A DNA stretch of 64,000 nt from Yeosuana marina (GTDB lineage Bacteria; Bacteroidota; Bacteroidia; Flavobacteriales; Flavobacteriaceae). Shown here piece after piece: positions 52,369 to 61,250 of this stretch (position 1 is the first letter of the stretch; each line of letters begins with the position of its first letter). The DNA is taken from positions 301,073-365,072 of the forward strand of contig NZ_JAAKGI010000002.1 of NCBI RefSeq assembly GCF_011762485.1, read 5' to 3'. Position numbers and translations under genes: made by a program. The notes under the pieces are model-generated. The model did no database searches. It was not told the DNA's origin and worked only from the letters and a program-made list of their open reading frames with translations.

Positions 52369-52384
52369 CCCCGAGAATTCGGGG
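52369..52384. repeat. GC-rich palindrome
   Basis: CCCCGA-GAAT-TCGGGG, a strong hairpin in the 665-bp gap before the AbiE genes. It could be a terminator without T tract for transcripts from either side. Confidence 0.5.
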
Positions 52385-52431
52385 GCGTTAGTAACCCCAA
52401 AAGGCTTCAGGTCACACTAGAATTTACAAGG

Positions 52432-52592
52432 TTGTAACAATTTCATTCAGTGTTTATAGGGTATTCCAATGGATTTGTTACAATTTCTGATTTCATTCGA
52501 TTCTTCTAAGATTTTGATAGACTACTGTTTATGGGGCTTTGCAAAGCAAAACGGACAGTAGCGTCGCCTTGGCGCGCTACCCTCTTGCTATT
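52432..52592 (-). other. Putative oriT module, copy 3 (inverted)
   Basis: Read on the minus strand, AATAGCAAGAGGG runs into a hairpin GTAGCGCGCC-AA-GGCGACGCTAC (52580-52558). About 70 bp further comes TTGTAACAA ... ACCCTATAAACA ... TTGTTACAA with ~43-bp spacing (52484-52434). It has the same layout as copies 1 and 2 but opposite orientation, so copies 2 and 3 bracket the dCas12f-sigmaE segment as inverted modules. Confidence 0.5.
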
Positions 52593-52816
52593 CCCTTAGA
52601 TTCGCACTAGTCATTTACATAGAGCTTTTCTGTAGGGTAATCAATCTGTTTTTATGATTAGTTACGCCCTATACGGGAAAACCTCATTAATTGTTAACTA
52701 TTAATTATTGAATATATTAAAATAACTTTCCTTTGTTTTTTTATTGATATTAATAAAAAAAACATATATTTGTTCATATATTTATACTGTTCACGAATAA
52801 TGAACATTTTAAAACA

Positions 52817-53836
52817 GTGAACAAAAAGAATTCAAAAATGAATGAAGTAGATATTCTAAATAATGCAATTCATAACTTAGAGAAAGACATTCCCATAACA
52901 TGGGGCTGGAGAACTATGGATTATACTAAAGATAATGGCATAGATGGAGAGCTAGATATTGTAATTAACAATCAAAACACAACATTACTTGTAGAAATAA
53001 AAAAGGATGTTAAGAACCATCAGTTATTTAATATCCTCAATTATAATAATAAATTCAACAATTTTTTATTGGTGGCTGAAAAACTATATCCAAAAGTAAA
53101 AAAGGAACTTAGGGAAAATCAAGTGAATTATTTAGAGGGCAATGGGAATGTGTATCTTAACAAAGATGGTTTGTTTCTTTATGTAGACACAAATAAAACA
53201 GTCAAAACTCAAAAAGAAAAAGGGAACAGAGCATTTACTAAAACAGGCTTAAAAGTGCTATTCCAATTCTTGTTAGACCCTCAATTAATAAATCAAACCC
53301 AGCGATATATTGCAGAAGTTACAAATGTTGCTTTAGGTAATATTCCCTTGATTATAAATGGTTTGTTGGAAACGAACTTGATTTTGAAACTGAACAAGAA
53401 TGAATATGTAGTCAATAATTATGAAGAATTCCTTAACAAGTGGATTACAGAATTTGAGTTGACCCTAAAACCCACTATTTTTAAGCAACGGTTTAGATTT
53501 CAGAATAATAATCAAGATTGGAGAAATATTCAATTTATTAATGAAAAAACAGTATGGGGTGGTGAACCAGCAGGAGATATTATAACTAATCACTTGCGTC
53601 CAGAAAAATTTACTATTTACACCAAAGAAACCAATAAAGATTTGATGTTTAATTATAGATTAATACCTGACGATGAAGGTGATATATGGGTGTATAATAT
53701 GTTTTGGACAAATAATATTAATACAGATACGGCACCTAAACAATTGGTTTATGCCGATTTAATGGTTGCCAATGATAAAAGATGTAAAGAAACAGCAAAA
53801 CTAATTTACAATGAGCAAATCCAACCAAACATATAA
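52817..53836 (+). CDS. abiEi: AbiEi-type antitoxin of a type IV toxin-antitoxin system
   Basis: 339 residues. The first half has a nuclease-like fold (NGIDGELDIVINNQNTTLLVEIKKDV, a D-ExK pattern that may be structural). A winged-helix region (FTKTGLKVLFQFLLDPQLINQTQRYIAEVTNVALGNIPLIINGLLE) and a C-terminal AbiEi-like domain (NEKTVWGGEPAGDIITNHLRP...YTKE) follow. AbiEi is a transcriptional autorepressor that neutralises AbiEii without binding it. The 3' end overlaps the toxin gene by 26 bp. The start is a GTG at 52817 or ATG 52838. Confidence 0.82.
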   Translation: MNKKNSKMNEVDILNNAIHNLEKDIPITWGWRTMDYTKDNGIDGELDIVINNQNTTLLVEIKKDVKNHQLFNILNYNNKFNNFLLVAEKLYPKVKKELRENQVNYLEGNGNVYLNKDGLFLYVDTNKTVKTQKEKGNRAFTKTGLKVLFQFLLDPQLINQTQRYIAEVTNVALGNIPLIINGLLETNLILKLNKNEYVVNNYEEFLNKWITEFELTLKPTIFKQRFRFQNNNQDWRNIQFINEKTVWGGEPAGDIITNHLRPEKFTIYTKETNKDLMFNYRLIPDDEGDIWVYNMFWTNNINTDTAPKQLVYADLMVANDKRCKETAKLIYNEQIQPNI

Positions 53837-54650
53837 AGAATTAGCGATTCCCTATTTTAAAGAAGTTTTTGATATTATTGATGAAGTTATGTTAAAACTA
53901 AATGTGCCTTATTATCTAATTGGAGCAAGTGCGATAGCACTAGAATTATTAAAAGACGGCATTAAACCAAGTAGAGGTACAAAAGATATTGATTTTGCTA
54001 TCATGATTTCATCTATTCAACAGTTTGAAACAATTGTTAAAGAACTGAGTAATTATGGGTTTAATAAAGTAGAAGCACCTTGGACACTTTATAACGGCAA
54101 TTTTAACATAGTTATAGACTTATTACCTTTTGGAGAAATAGAAGAAAAGTTTACTGTAAATTTCAATAAACGTTATACAGATTTACATGTTTTAGGATTT
54201 AATGAAGTACTAAAAGAACCAGAAACAGTACGAATAGAAGAAAAATTTGTTCAAATACCATCACTGCAAGGCATGGTAATATTGAAGCTAATAGCTTGGA
54301 GTGATAGGCCAGAAGAACGTGATAGTGATTTAGGTGATATTTTAAGAATTATTGAACATTATTTCAGCCTAAATTTAGATGAAATAGTAGAATACCATAA
54401 TGACATCTTTCCAGAAGAAGGAGAACTGGATCAGCTCAAAATAGCGGCTAGGGTATTGGGTAGAAAAGCAAGACACTTTTTGGATATTTCCCCAACCATA
54501 AATAAAAGAATACTGAAAACCATAAATGAAAATGTTATTAATGTCGAAAATTCAGAAATAGCCAAGCAATGGATTCGAAATAAAGACTGGAACTTGGGGT
54601 ATGCAGTTGAGATTTTGGAGGAATTGAGATTAGGGTTAGTTGAAAGCTAA
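53811..54650 (+). CDS. abiEii: AbiEii-type nucleotidyltransferase toxin
   Basis: 279 residues. YYLIGASAIALELLKDGIKPSRGTKDIDFAIMISS (~residues 28-62) holds the NTase signature: a GAS motif and R-x-T-x-D-I-D-F with the catalytic Asp pair. A helical C-terminal domain follows. AbiEii toxins are GTP-preferring nucleotidyltransferases that halt growth during phage infection. Overlaps the antitoxin gene by 26 bp and is followed after 7 bp by the next gene of the block. Confidence 0.85.
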   Translation: MSKSNQTYKELAIPYFKEVFDIIDEVMLKLNVPYYLIGASAIALELLKDGIKPSRGTKDIDFAIMISSIQQFETIVKELSNYGFNKVEAPWTLYNGNFNIVIDLLPFGEIEEKFTVNFNKRYTDLHVLGFNEVLKEPETVRIEEKFVQIPSLQGMVILKLIAWSDRPEERDSDLGDILRIIEHYFSLNLDEIVEYHNDIFPEEGELDQLKIAARVLGRKARHFLDISPTINKRILKTINENVINVENSEIAKQWIRNKDWNLGYAVEILEELRLGLVES

Positions 54651-54657
54651 ATAGGGG

Positions 54658-56406
54658 ATGGAGTTAACAGGAAAAATAGTAATCACATTCAATGATATAT
54701 TCCCTGAAGAAGACTCACTTGAAATAAATGAATATCTTGAGGGTATAGAAAGGGATTTACTTATCAAGTTTAGTTCGTTTATAATGGGATTTTCAAGAAA
54801 TTCAGAATATGAAAACCCATTATCATTTTTAAGAATGTATTTTTCAAAAGAAAATGCAGATTTTGTGAAAATCGTATTCAAGAACCTAAAAGCTTTTGTT
54901 GATAAAGATGATTACGGAATGGATACATACAGTTTTCCTTTCATTGTCAGTAGTCTGTCTTTTTTTGAGAATGCTTATGATAAAGACTATGGAGCATCTC
55001 AAAATTATACTGATCAAGAAATTGAAGTAAGGGTTTTTAAAGCTTACTTGGTACTAAATAAGATTAACACAACCGATAGAACGATCACTTTAAATGAGAG
55101 CACAAAACATTTAAAAGAAGATATTTCCAAATATTCAACGGCTTATTGTTTGGGTCTTTTTTTAAATAGTTCAGACTTTTCAAATTATGACATTAGAAAA
55201 ATTTTTGTGACACAAACCATTCGGGCGATATCCTTCTTTCATTTTTTAGAACAACGAAGAGAAGCGCAAGAATTACTAAAGGAGTTTTACAAGGAATACA
55301 ACGTATCTAATTATCAAGATTACATCAAGGGGTTGTTACCTATTAATATATCAGTATTTAATAATGAAAAAGAGGCTCATACAGATATAATAATACCAGA
55401 TGACAAAAATCAAATATCTAGCATTGAGTTTCTTGAAAAATTTTCAATAAAAGAAACTCAATTACTTCAAGAATTTGATTTTATTAATATGAGATCAACT
55501 CCTATATATCGTGTTGATAAACTCATATTTAGGTTGACATACCCTTTATTTGTACTTGAATTGATAGGTAATGGGTTGTACTTCAAATTCAAAACAATTA
55601 ATGACAAGCTTACTAGAGAGAAAAAGATAAAGGATCTGTATGGTTTAAAAACCTATGAGTTTTCTGAAAAGTACATCTTACATAATATTTTAAAAGAATA
55701 TTTCGGTAATAGATATTTTCAAAGAAATGGAGATGAATTAGATGCTGAATTTGATGGTGCTCCTGATTATTATGTGAGAAATGGCAAAAGAATATTTTTA
55801 TTTGAATCAAAAGATATTTTAATCAATGCCAAGGTAAAACAATCTTCAGATTTTCAAGCTATAGATGATGAATTAGCTAAGAAGCTTTATCACAATGATG
55901 AAGGCAAGCAAAAAGCAGTTTTACAGATAATAAATAACGTTCGTAAAATACTTTCCAAATCTTTACAGTTTGATTCAGGCTTTAGCCCTAGAAATGTAAT
56001 TATTCATCCAGTGTTAGTATTACATAATAGGATATTTAATACCGCAGGGCTTAATAAATGGGTCAATTTTTGGTTTCAGGATGAATTAGAAAAATTAGAT
56101 CAGGAAGGGTATAACACTTCAAACGTAAAACCTTTAGTTCTAATAGATATAGATACACTTATTTTTAATAAGGATGTGTTTAAAAATCGAAATTTAAAAT
56201 TAGAACAAGTATTAAAATATTACCAAGACAATTATCTAAACTTTACGGTGCAAGGTAGAAAATATAATAGTGAAGATGAAGCAATTCAAGCAAATAAGAA
56301 TTCATTAATTCCGTTCGGTGACTATTTAGATGATAAAATTGATTCAGAGGGATTGCGAGTGATACCTAGAGAATTTGAAGAAAAAGCATATGGTTTATTT
56401 GATTAA
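54658..56406 (+). CDS. Unknown protein with C-terminal PD-(D/E)xK-like nuclease region
   Basis: 582 residues. The first ~330 residues are helical and unrecognised. Around residues 350-400, LHNILKEYFGNRYFQRNGDELDAEFDGAPDYYVRNGKRIFLFESKDILI shows a PD-(D/E)xK pattern: Asp in GAPDYYV and ESK in FLFESKD. It is encoded 7 bp after AbiEii in the same direction and 33 bp before an HNH gene, so it is probably expressed with the defence block. Family unknown; a restriction-like effector is plausible. Confidence 0.6.
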   Translation: MELTGKIVITFNDIFPEEDSLEINEYLEGIERDLLIKFSSFIMGFSRNSEYENPLSFLRMYFSKENADFVKIVFKNLKAFVDKDDYGMDTYSFPFIVSSLSFFENAYDKDYGASQNYTDQEIEVRVFKAYLVLNKINTTDRTITLNESTKHLKEDISKYSTAYCLGLFLNSSDFSNYDIRKIFVTQTIRAISFFHFLEQRREAQELLKEFYKEYNVSNYQDYIKGLLPINISVFNNEKEAHTDIIIPDDKNQISSIEFLEKFSIKETQLLQEFDFINMRSTPIYRVDKLIFRLTYPLFVLELIGNGLYFKFKTINDKLTREKKIKDLYGLKTYEFSEKYILHNILKEYFGNRYFQRNGDELDAEFDGAPDYYVRNGKRIFLFESKDILINAKVKQSSDFQAIDDELAKKLYHNDEGKQKAVLQIINNVRKILSKSLQFDSGFSPRNVIIHPVLVLHNRIFNTAGLNKWVNFWFQDELEKLDQEGYNTSNVKPLVLIDIDTLIFNKDVFKNRNLKLEQVLKYYQDNYLNFTVQGRKYNSEDEAIQANKNSLIPFGDYLDDKIDSEGLRVIPREFEEKAYGLFD

Positions 56407-56439
56407 CTCCATATGTAAAAGATATGAATTTAAAGAGAT

Positions 56440-57201
56440 ATGAAAAAAAGAACGTCCATTCCGAAAATCACGAAAGTAAGGTCTGAATTGCAAAAAGAGA
56501 TTGAATCAACTTGTCCATTTTGTGGTAATATGGATGTAGGACATTTTCAAATCCATCATATTGATGAGAACCCTTCAAACCATGATATGCAAAATTTATT
56601 GCTAGTTTGCCCTGTATGCCATTCAAAAATCAATAAAGGGGACATTTTACCGCAAGAGGTTGTTTACAAAAAACTAAATCTTAATAATAAAGGTTATAAG
56701 GTCAAATTTATATCAGTTTCAGTCGATGAAGGAAAGTGTGGTTGGCGACCAATAAAAAATGTTCAAAATGCTTTCGAGGCAGTCAAATTACAATCATTGT
56801 TTCCAATTTTTAATTTTAGCTTTATAAATAATTCCCCTGACACAATATTATTTACTAGTGTTAAAATTAAAACAAAAAAATTGCCGAATGGGTTAGCGGG
56901 TCCAGATTTTCCATTGCCAAATATACTTCGACCATCCATAACTTACAAAATAAAAATGCCTAAGAATGGTGAAATAACTGAAACTAAACTAGTCGAAGAA
57001 CTTGAGGTGCCTGCAACAAGGGCATTTAAGTTTCAAGTTGAATTATTTGATGAATCCATGGAAAGGTTTAAGCCACCATTCAATAAATATGTTTTGAGTT
57101 TTGAATTTGGGTTTAACAATGATTTCTATTTAGAAGTCCCAAAAATTCTTTTAAATAGTAAAGAGGATTGTGATAAACTACCCCATTATGGATTGGCTTA
57201 A
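56440..57201 (+). CDS. HNH endonuclease-like protein
   Basis: 253 residues. The zinc-type HNH core lies at residues ~27-65: CPFCGNMDVGHFQIHHIDENPSNHDMQNLLLVCPVCHSKIN, with the HH pair, Asn and two CxxC pairs intact. The C-terminal ~150 residues are beta-rich (Ig-like strands such as FPIFNFSFINNSPDTILFTSVKI) and could sense a ligand or membrane. It is placed between the PD-(D/E)xK-like gene and the 1345-residue gene (8-bp gap), so likely a nuclease of the same operon. Confidence 0.78.
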   Translation: MKKRTSIPKITKVRSELQKEIESTCPFCGNMDVGHFQIHHIDENPSNHDMQNLLLVCPVCHSKINKGDILPQEVVYKKLNLNNKGYKVKFISVSVDEGKCGWRPIKNVQNAFEAVKLQSLFPIFNFSFINNSPDTILFTSVKIKTKKLPNGLAGPDFPLPNILRPSITYKIKMPKNGEITETKLVEELEVPATRAFKFQVELFDESMERFKPPFNKYVLSFEFGFNNDFYLEVPKILLNSKEDCDKLPHYGLA

Positions 57202-57209
57202 AATGAATA

Positions 57210-60200
57210 ATGATGGACTATAAAAATCAAGAAAGAATTAAAGAAATCCAAAATATAATTAAACCTTTTGAGGTAGAACAGTTTTATCATAAAGACGAAA
57301 AATTATTAGAAGCAGATATAAATTGGAGTGCATCAATATTTTTTGCTAAACTTTTATTAAAAGCCAAAATATCTGAATCAGATTGGACAAAACAAAAGTT
57401 AGAAAATTTTGCAGCTAATTACAATTCAAAAAATAATACTGAGATAGAGGTAAATACTTTACTGAATAAATATTGGATTCGTGAAGTTGTTGGTTTAATT
57501 CATTTACCAAAAGCTGTAAGGGATGTTATTTATGATTTTGATAAAATGCGAAATTATCAACAAGAACTTGATTTTGTTAGGACTGTATATAAGTTTTGTC
57601 CTGACCAAAAAATTAGCACAAAAGAATACAACAAGTTCTTAGAAAAATATAAAAGTGAGCATAAGTATACTTTGGATGAGGCTTGGATTAAATCAACTTG
57701 GATAAAGGCTAAAAATGAAGATGATGAGGATTTAAAGGTTAATAATATATATTATTACAATACACTACTAGATAATTGGGAAGACTTTAAGTTTTTATAC
57801 ACTTTAAAAGAAGAAAAAGCAAAGAAAGAATCTACTGACCTAGCTATATCAAAAAAAGAATTTAATGACATATATACTTCTCATAAATCATACTTTTCCA
57901 AAACACCTACTTTAAATGAATTAAAAGAACAAAAGGTAATTAATGAAGAAGGAAAGAAATATTATATCAATTTTTATAATAGTACAATTTCCTATTGGAG
58001 TGGTTTAGGAGATAAAATAAGTGGATTTGTTTGGGAAGAGTTAATCTTGGATAATGGAATTTATGATGATGAAGAGAGAATCAAAATATTTTTATCAAAA
58101 ATACTTTATTGGGAACATCACTGGCCTAATTTCTACAACTACATTTCAAGACAATCGAAAGAACGTTTTGTACAAGCTGCGTTCGATTTAGTTATTAAAG
58201 AGGGAGACATTATTGGGGTAAAGGATGAATTTTGGAAGTGTTATTTAGATGAAAACATAAGTCATAATTATGCTTTTAAATCTGGAGAAAAATTCAATGA
58301 AGACGCTCTTAAGTCTTCAACAGATTATTATGAGTTTTATGAAGAGTTACATTCACTTTCAGATAAATATCAAGGGAATTTATTTTATGTTCAGGATGCT
58401 CGCAATCATTTAGCATTTTTAATTAAAATGATAGTTTATTGTGATGAAGCATTCTCTGATGTTATTACTGGAGATACTACTGAAAAACAAAATTTCCCAT
58501 TAATAAAAAGGCTTCTGGAACATGGATTAGATAAACCATATTTGTTATGGGAAACTTGTCATTTTTTAATTCAAAACAAGCCAACCGTAATCCCTTATCT
58601 TCTTGAAGAACTTAAGTTTACTTCATTAGCTTTTAGATTAATAAATAAAATAAAAATTGAAAGCTCAATTCAGCAAATAAACAATAATATAAGGCTTAGT
58701 CTTTTCGAAAATAGTATAAAACTCAGTCTTGATTCTTTACTCTATACACCAGATTATTCTAACGAAAATATTGCAATCCTTATTTTTCAATTATTTAAAG
58801 AAATAAATAGAGACAAATACAAATCTTTATCCAATATTAGGATTGAAGAAAGTGTATACAAAATACGACGAAATCAAAAAGAAAAAGAAAACTCTTTACT
58901 TAAGTTAATTGAAGGTTATCCAGCTTATGGCTATTATGTAAATACAGTTGAAAGAGAATTGTTACTGCCTAAAATAATTGTTCCACTTATAGCTCAATTT
59001 GAACAACATAAAGAAAGAATTAAATATTTGAATGGCACCATTCAGTTTCCAATTACAATATTAGATGGATTAAGTTGGTTGTCAAAATGTGTCTACTATA
59101 GTAAATTTAAAGAGCAATTTAGTGGTATTGGAGAAATTAAGGAACTAATATCCAATGCTTTTAAAAGTAATTATTTAGAAAAAATAGAACAGTCTACAAT
59201 AGAATCTAAAATAGATGGGAAAAAACATGAAAGGCTTATTTGGAGTGAAAGAAATGAGAGGTTACAACAAATTGATTGGGTTTTTCCTATGGTTTTAATG
59301 AATGAAACTGGTGATTTAAGCAGTTTCTTATCACCAAGATTATCATTTAAAAAAGCAGACCACGAATATGATGAAGAAAATAGGTTTAATGCAAAAAAAC
59401 TACGCACTCATCTTTTTATTTTACTTAATACATTAAAAAGAATTACTTCAAACAAACAAGATTACTTTAGTGTTTATGATGGAATTAAAGATGTTAAAAA
59501 TCAATTAGAGCAGCAGACAATTTTAATTCTTAAAAATTATGCTATTGTTGGAAAACCATCAAAAATAGATATCCTGAGTGCTTCGTTTGAGCGTCAACTT
59601 TCTGGCGGTTTTGAGGAAGAATTACTTCCGCAAGTAGCACAAGCCATTAATTGGTTTAAAAATAAGAATGATGTTATTGATATTTTAGTAAAAACAAGTG
59701 ATTTACTTCGGTTATTAATCATATTAGATTGGGTTACGTCTAAAGGCATAAAAAACCAAATAATTGATAAAATTAAAGATTCCGAAATAATAAAATATTT
59801 TGAATCACAGAATTGGCCACCAGAGATTGAACTTACATTATCCAAGCTTTCAGAGAGTAAAGAATTAATACACCAAACTGAAAAAGCGTTGGAATATTGG
59901 GAAAATAATATTACCGCAATAAGGAAAGACAAAAAGTACAAACAGGCTTCATTTGTTGTAAAACTTATGCTGGCTTATTATAACAAAGATATCTCCGCAA
60001 TAAACGGTCTAGAAGAACCTGATCAAGATAACTATTCTCCAAAGGCTTTTAAAGCATATTTGTATAAGGAATTTTTTATTGGCTTAATTCACTTTGAAAA
60101 CAACCCTGAGCAAGCATATAAAATATTTGACAGGCTTTATAAACAGTTTAAAGAACATACTTCTATTTGTATAAACCGTTTTGCCTCTAAAATTAATTGG

Positions 60201-61247
60201 GCGTCAAAAACAGAAAAGGCATCGGCAAAAAATGAGTTATTCAATGAAGCCCAACAGGAATGGTCAGACATGGAGGAACACCTTTCTAAAGATTCAATTG
60301 ATTCAATCCAAGATAAAATATGGGCTAATAAACTGACCATATATTATCACTTAAAGCAATTTGCTGAATTTGAAAAATTATATCTGGATATGCCTACTCC
60401 CTATCAAATGATGGAAAGTATGATTTCTTTAAAAATAGAAATACTCCAACTTCAGGATAAACAACAGGAAGCCGTCTATTTATTACATCAGGCAAAAGAA
60501 TATCACAGATCATCCGATGGAGTCAATCCAGAGTTTATAAATAAACTTCAGTCATTGGTTGAAGATAATAGCGATATTAAATTTCTTAAAGCAAGTTATC
60601 TGAATATATTTTCACATAGTCCAAAAAATTTAATTCAAATATTTCCAGAAAAATTAAATGGACAGTTAGAATTAGGAAGATTTATAACCAAAGAGTTTGC
60701 AATCGCCTCTAGTAAAGCTCTTGATAAAATACAAGCAATAGATAAAATAAATGATGAAAACAAGTATAACGATTTAATTCAGTTGGTTTTAGAATCTAGA
60801 ATTGGAATTTTTGAATGGACTGTAAAAGACCAATCACGAGGAGGATATTCACAGAGTGGAAAAGGTTTGGGAGAAAGAGACATCTTAATTCAAGACAGTA
60901 ATAATGAAACAATATCAGTATGTGAAGCTTTTATATATAGAGATTTATCAAGAACACAATCCCATATTAATAAATTATTTAATTACACTCATAGTAAAGG
61001 TCATTTAATGTGTTTAATATATGAACAATGCACCAAAAATCAATTTAGTAAGAAATGGAAAAAATATTTTGAAGAATCATTATCTGAATTAAATTATCCT
61101 AAAGGTCTTGAAATAGATAGTTCTGAAAGTCAAGATTTAACCGAAGAATTTGAATATAAGGATTCCGCAATCAAAATAGGGATGACAAAACACGGAAAAA
61201 ATACTAGCATTTATCATTTAATGATTAATTTAAAATATAAAGTTTAG
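57210..61247 (+). CDS. 1345-residue protein of unknown function, helical repeats plus putative C-terminal nuclease-like domain
   Basis: Most of the chain is alpha-helical repeat-like sequence with many Lys/Glu/Leu helices and no P-loop. The last ~150 residues (ESRIGIFEWTVKDQSRGGYSQSGKGLGERDILIQDSNNETISVCEAFIYRDL) look like a compact alpha/beta domain. Its E...GERDILI...CEAF spacing recalls PD-(D/E)xK folds with the final Lys missing. It starts 8 bp after the HNH gene and ends 3 bp before the ApeA-like gene, so it is an operon core member. A large helical sensor or scaffold coupled to an effector would fit defence systems, but this is inference. The start is ATG 57210 or 57213. Confidence 0.6.
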   Translation: MMDYKNQERIKEIQNIIKPFEVEQFYHKDEKLLEADINWSASIFFAKLLLKAKISESDWTKQKLENFAANYNSKNNTEIEVNTLLNKYWIREVVGLIHLPKAVRDVIYDFDKMRNYQQELDFVRTVYKFCPDQKISTKEYNKFLEKYKSEHKYTLDEAWIKSTWIKAKNEDDEDLKVNNIYYYNTLLDNWEDFKFLYTLKEEKAKKESTDLAISKKEFNDIYTSHKSYFSKTPTLNELKEQKVINEEGKKYYINFYNSTISYWSGLGDKISGFVWEELILDNGIYDDEERIKIFLSKILYWEHHWPNFYNYISRQSKERFVQAAFDLVIKEGDIIGVKDEFWKCYLDENISHNYAFKSGEKFNEDALKSSTDYYEFYEELHSLSDKYQGNLFYVQDARNHLAFLIKMIVYCDEAFSDVITGDTTEKQNFPLIKRLLEHGLDKPYLLWETCHFLIQNKPTVIPYLLEELKFTSLAFRLINKIKIESSIQQINNNIRLSLFENSIKLSLDSLLYTPDYSNENIAILIFQLFKEINRDKYKSLSNIRIEESVYKIRRNQKEKENSLLKLIEGYPAYGYYVNTVERELLLPKIIVPLIAQFEQHKERIKYLNGTIQFPITILDGLSWLSKCVYYSKFKEQFSGIGEIKELISNAFKSNYLEKIEQSTIESKIDGKKHERLIWSERNERLQQIDWVFPMVLMNETGDLSSFLSPRLSFKKADHEYDEENRFNAKKLRTHLFILLNTLKRITSNKQDYFSVYDGIKDVKNQLEQQTILILKNYAIVGKPSKIDILSASFERQLSGGFEEELLPQVAQAINWFKNKNDVIDILVKTSDLLRLLIILDWVTSKGIKNQIIDKIKDSEIIKYFESQNWPPEIELTLSKLSESKELIHQTEKALEYWENNITAIRKDKKYKQASFVVKLMLAYYNKDISAINGLEEPDQDNYSPKAFKAYLYKEFFIGLIHFENNPEQAYKIFDRLYKQFKEHTSICINRFASKINWASKTEKASAKNELFNEAQQEWSDMEEHLSKDSIDSIQDKIWANKLTIYYHLKQFAEFEKLYLDMPTPYQMMESMISLKIEILQLQDKQQEAVYLLHQAKEYHRSSDGVNPEFINKLQSLVEDNSDIKFLKASYLNIFSHSPKNLIQIFPEKLNGQLELGRFITKEFAIASSKALDKIQAIDKINDENKYNDLIQLVLESRIGIFEWTVKDQSRGGYSQSGKGLGERDILIQDSNNETISVCEAFIYRDLSRTQSHINKLFNYTHSKGHLMCLIYEQCTKNQFSKKWKKYFEESLSELNYPKGLEIDSSESQDLTEEFEYKDSAIKIGMTKHGKNTSIYHLMINLKYKV

Positions 61248-61250
61248 GCA

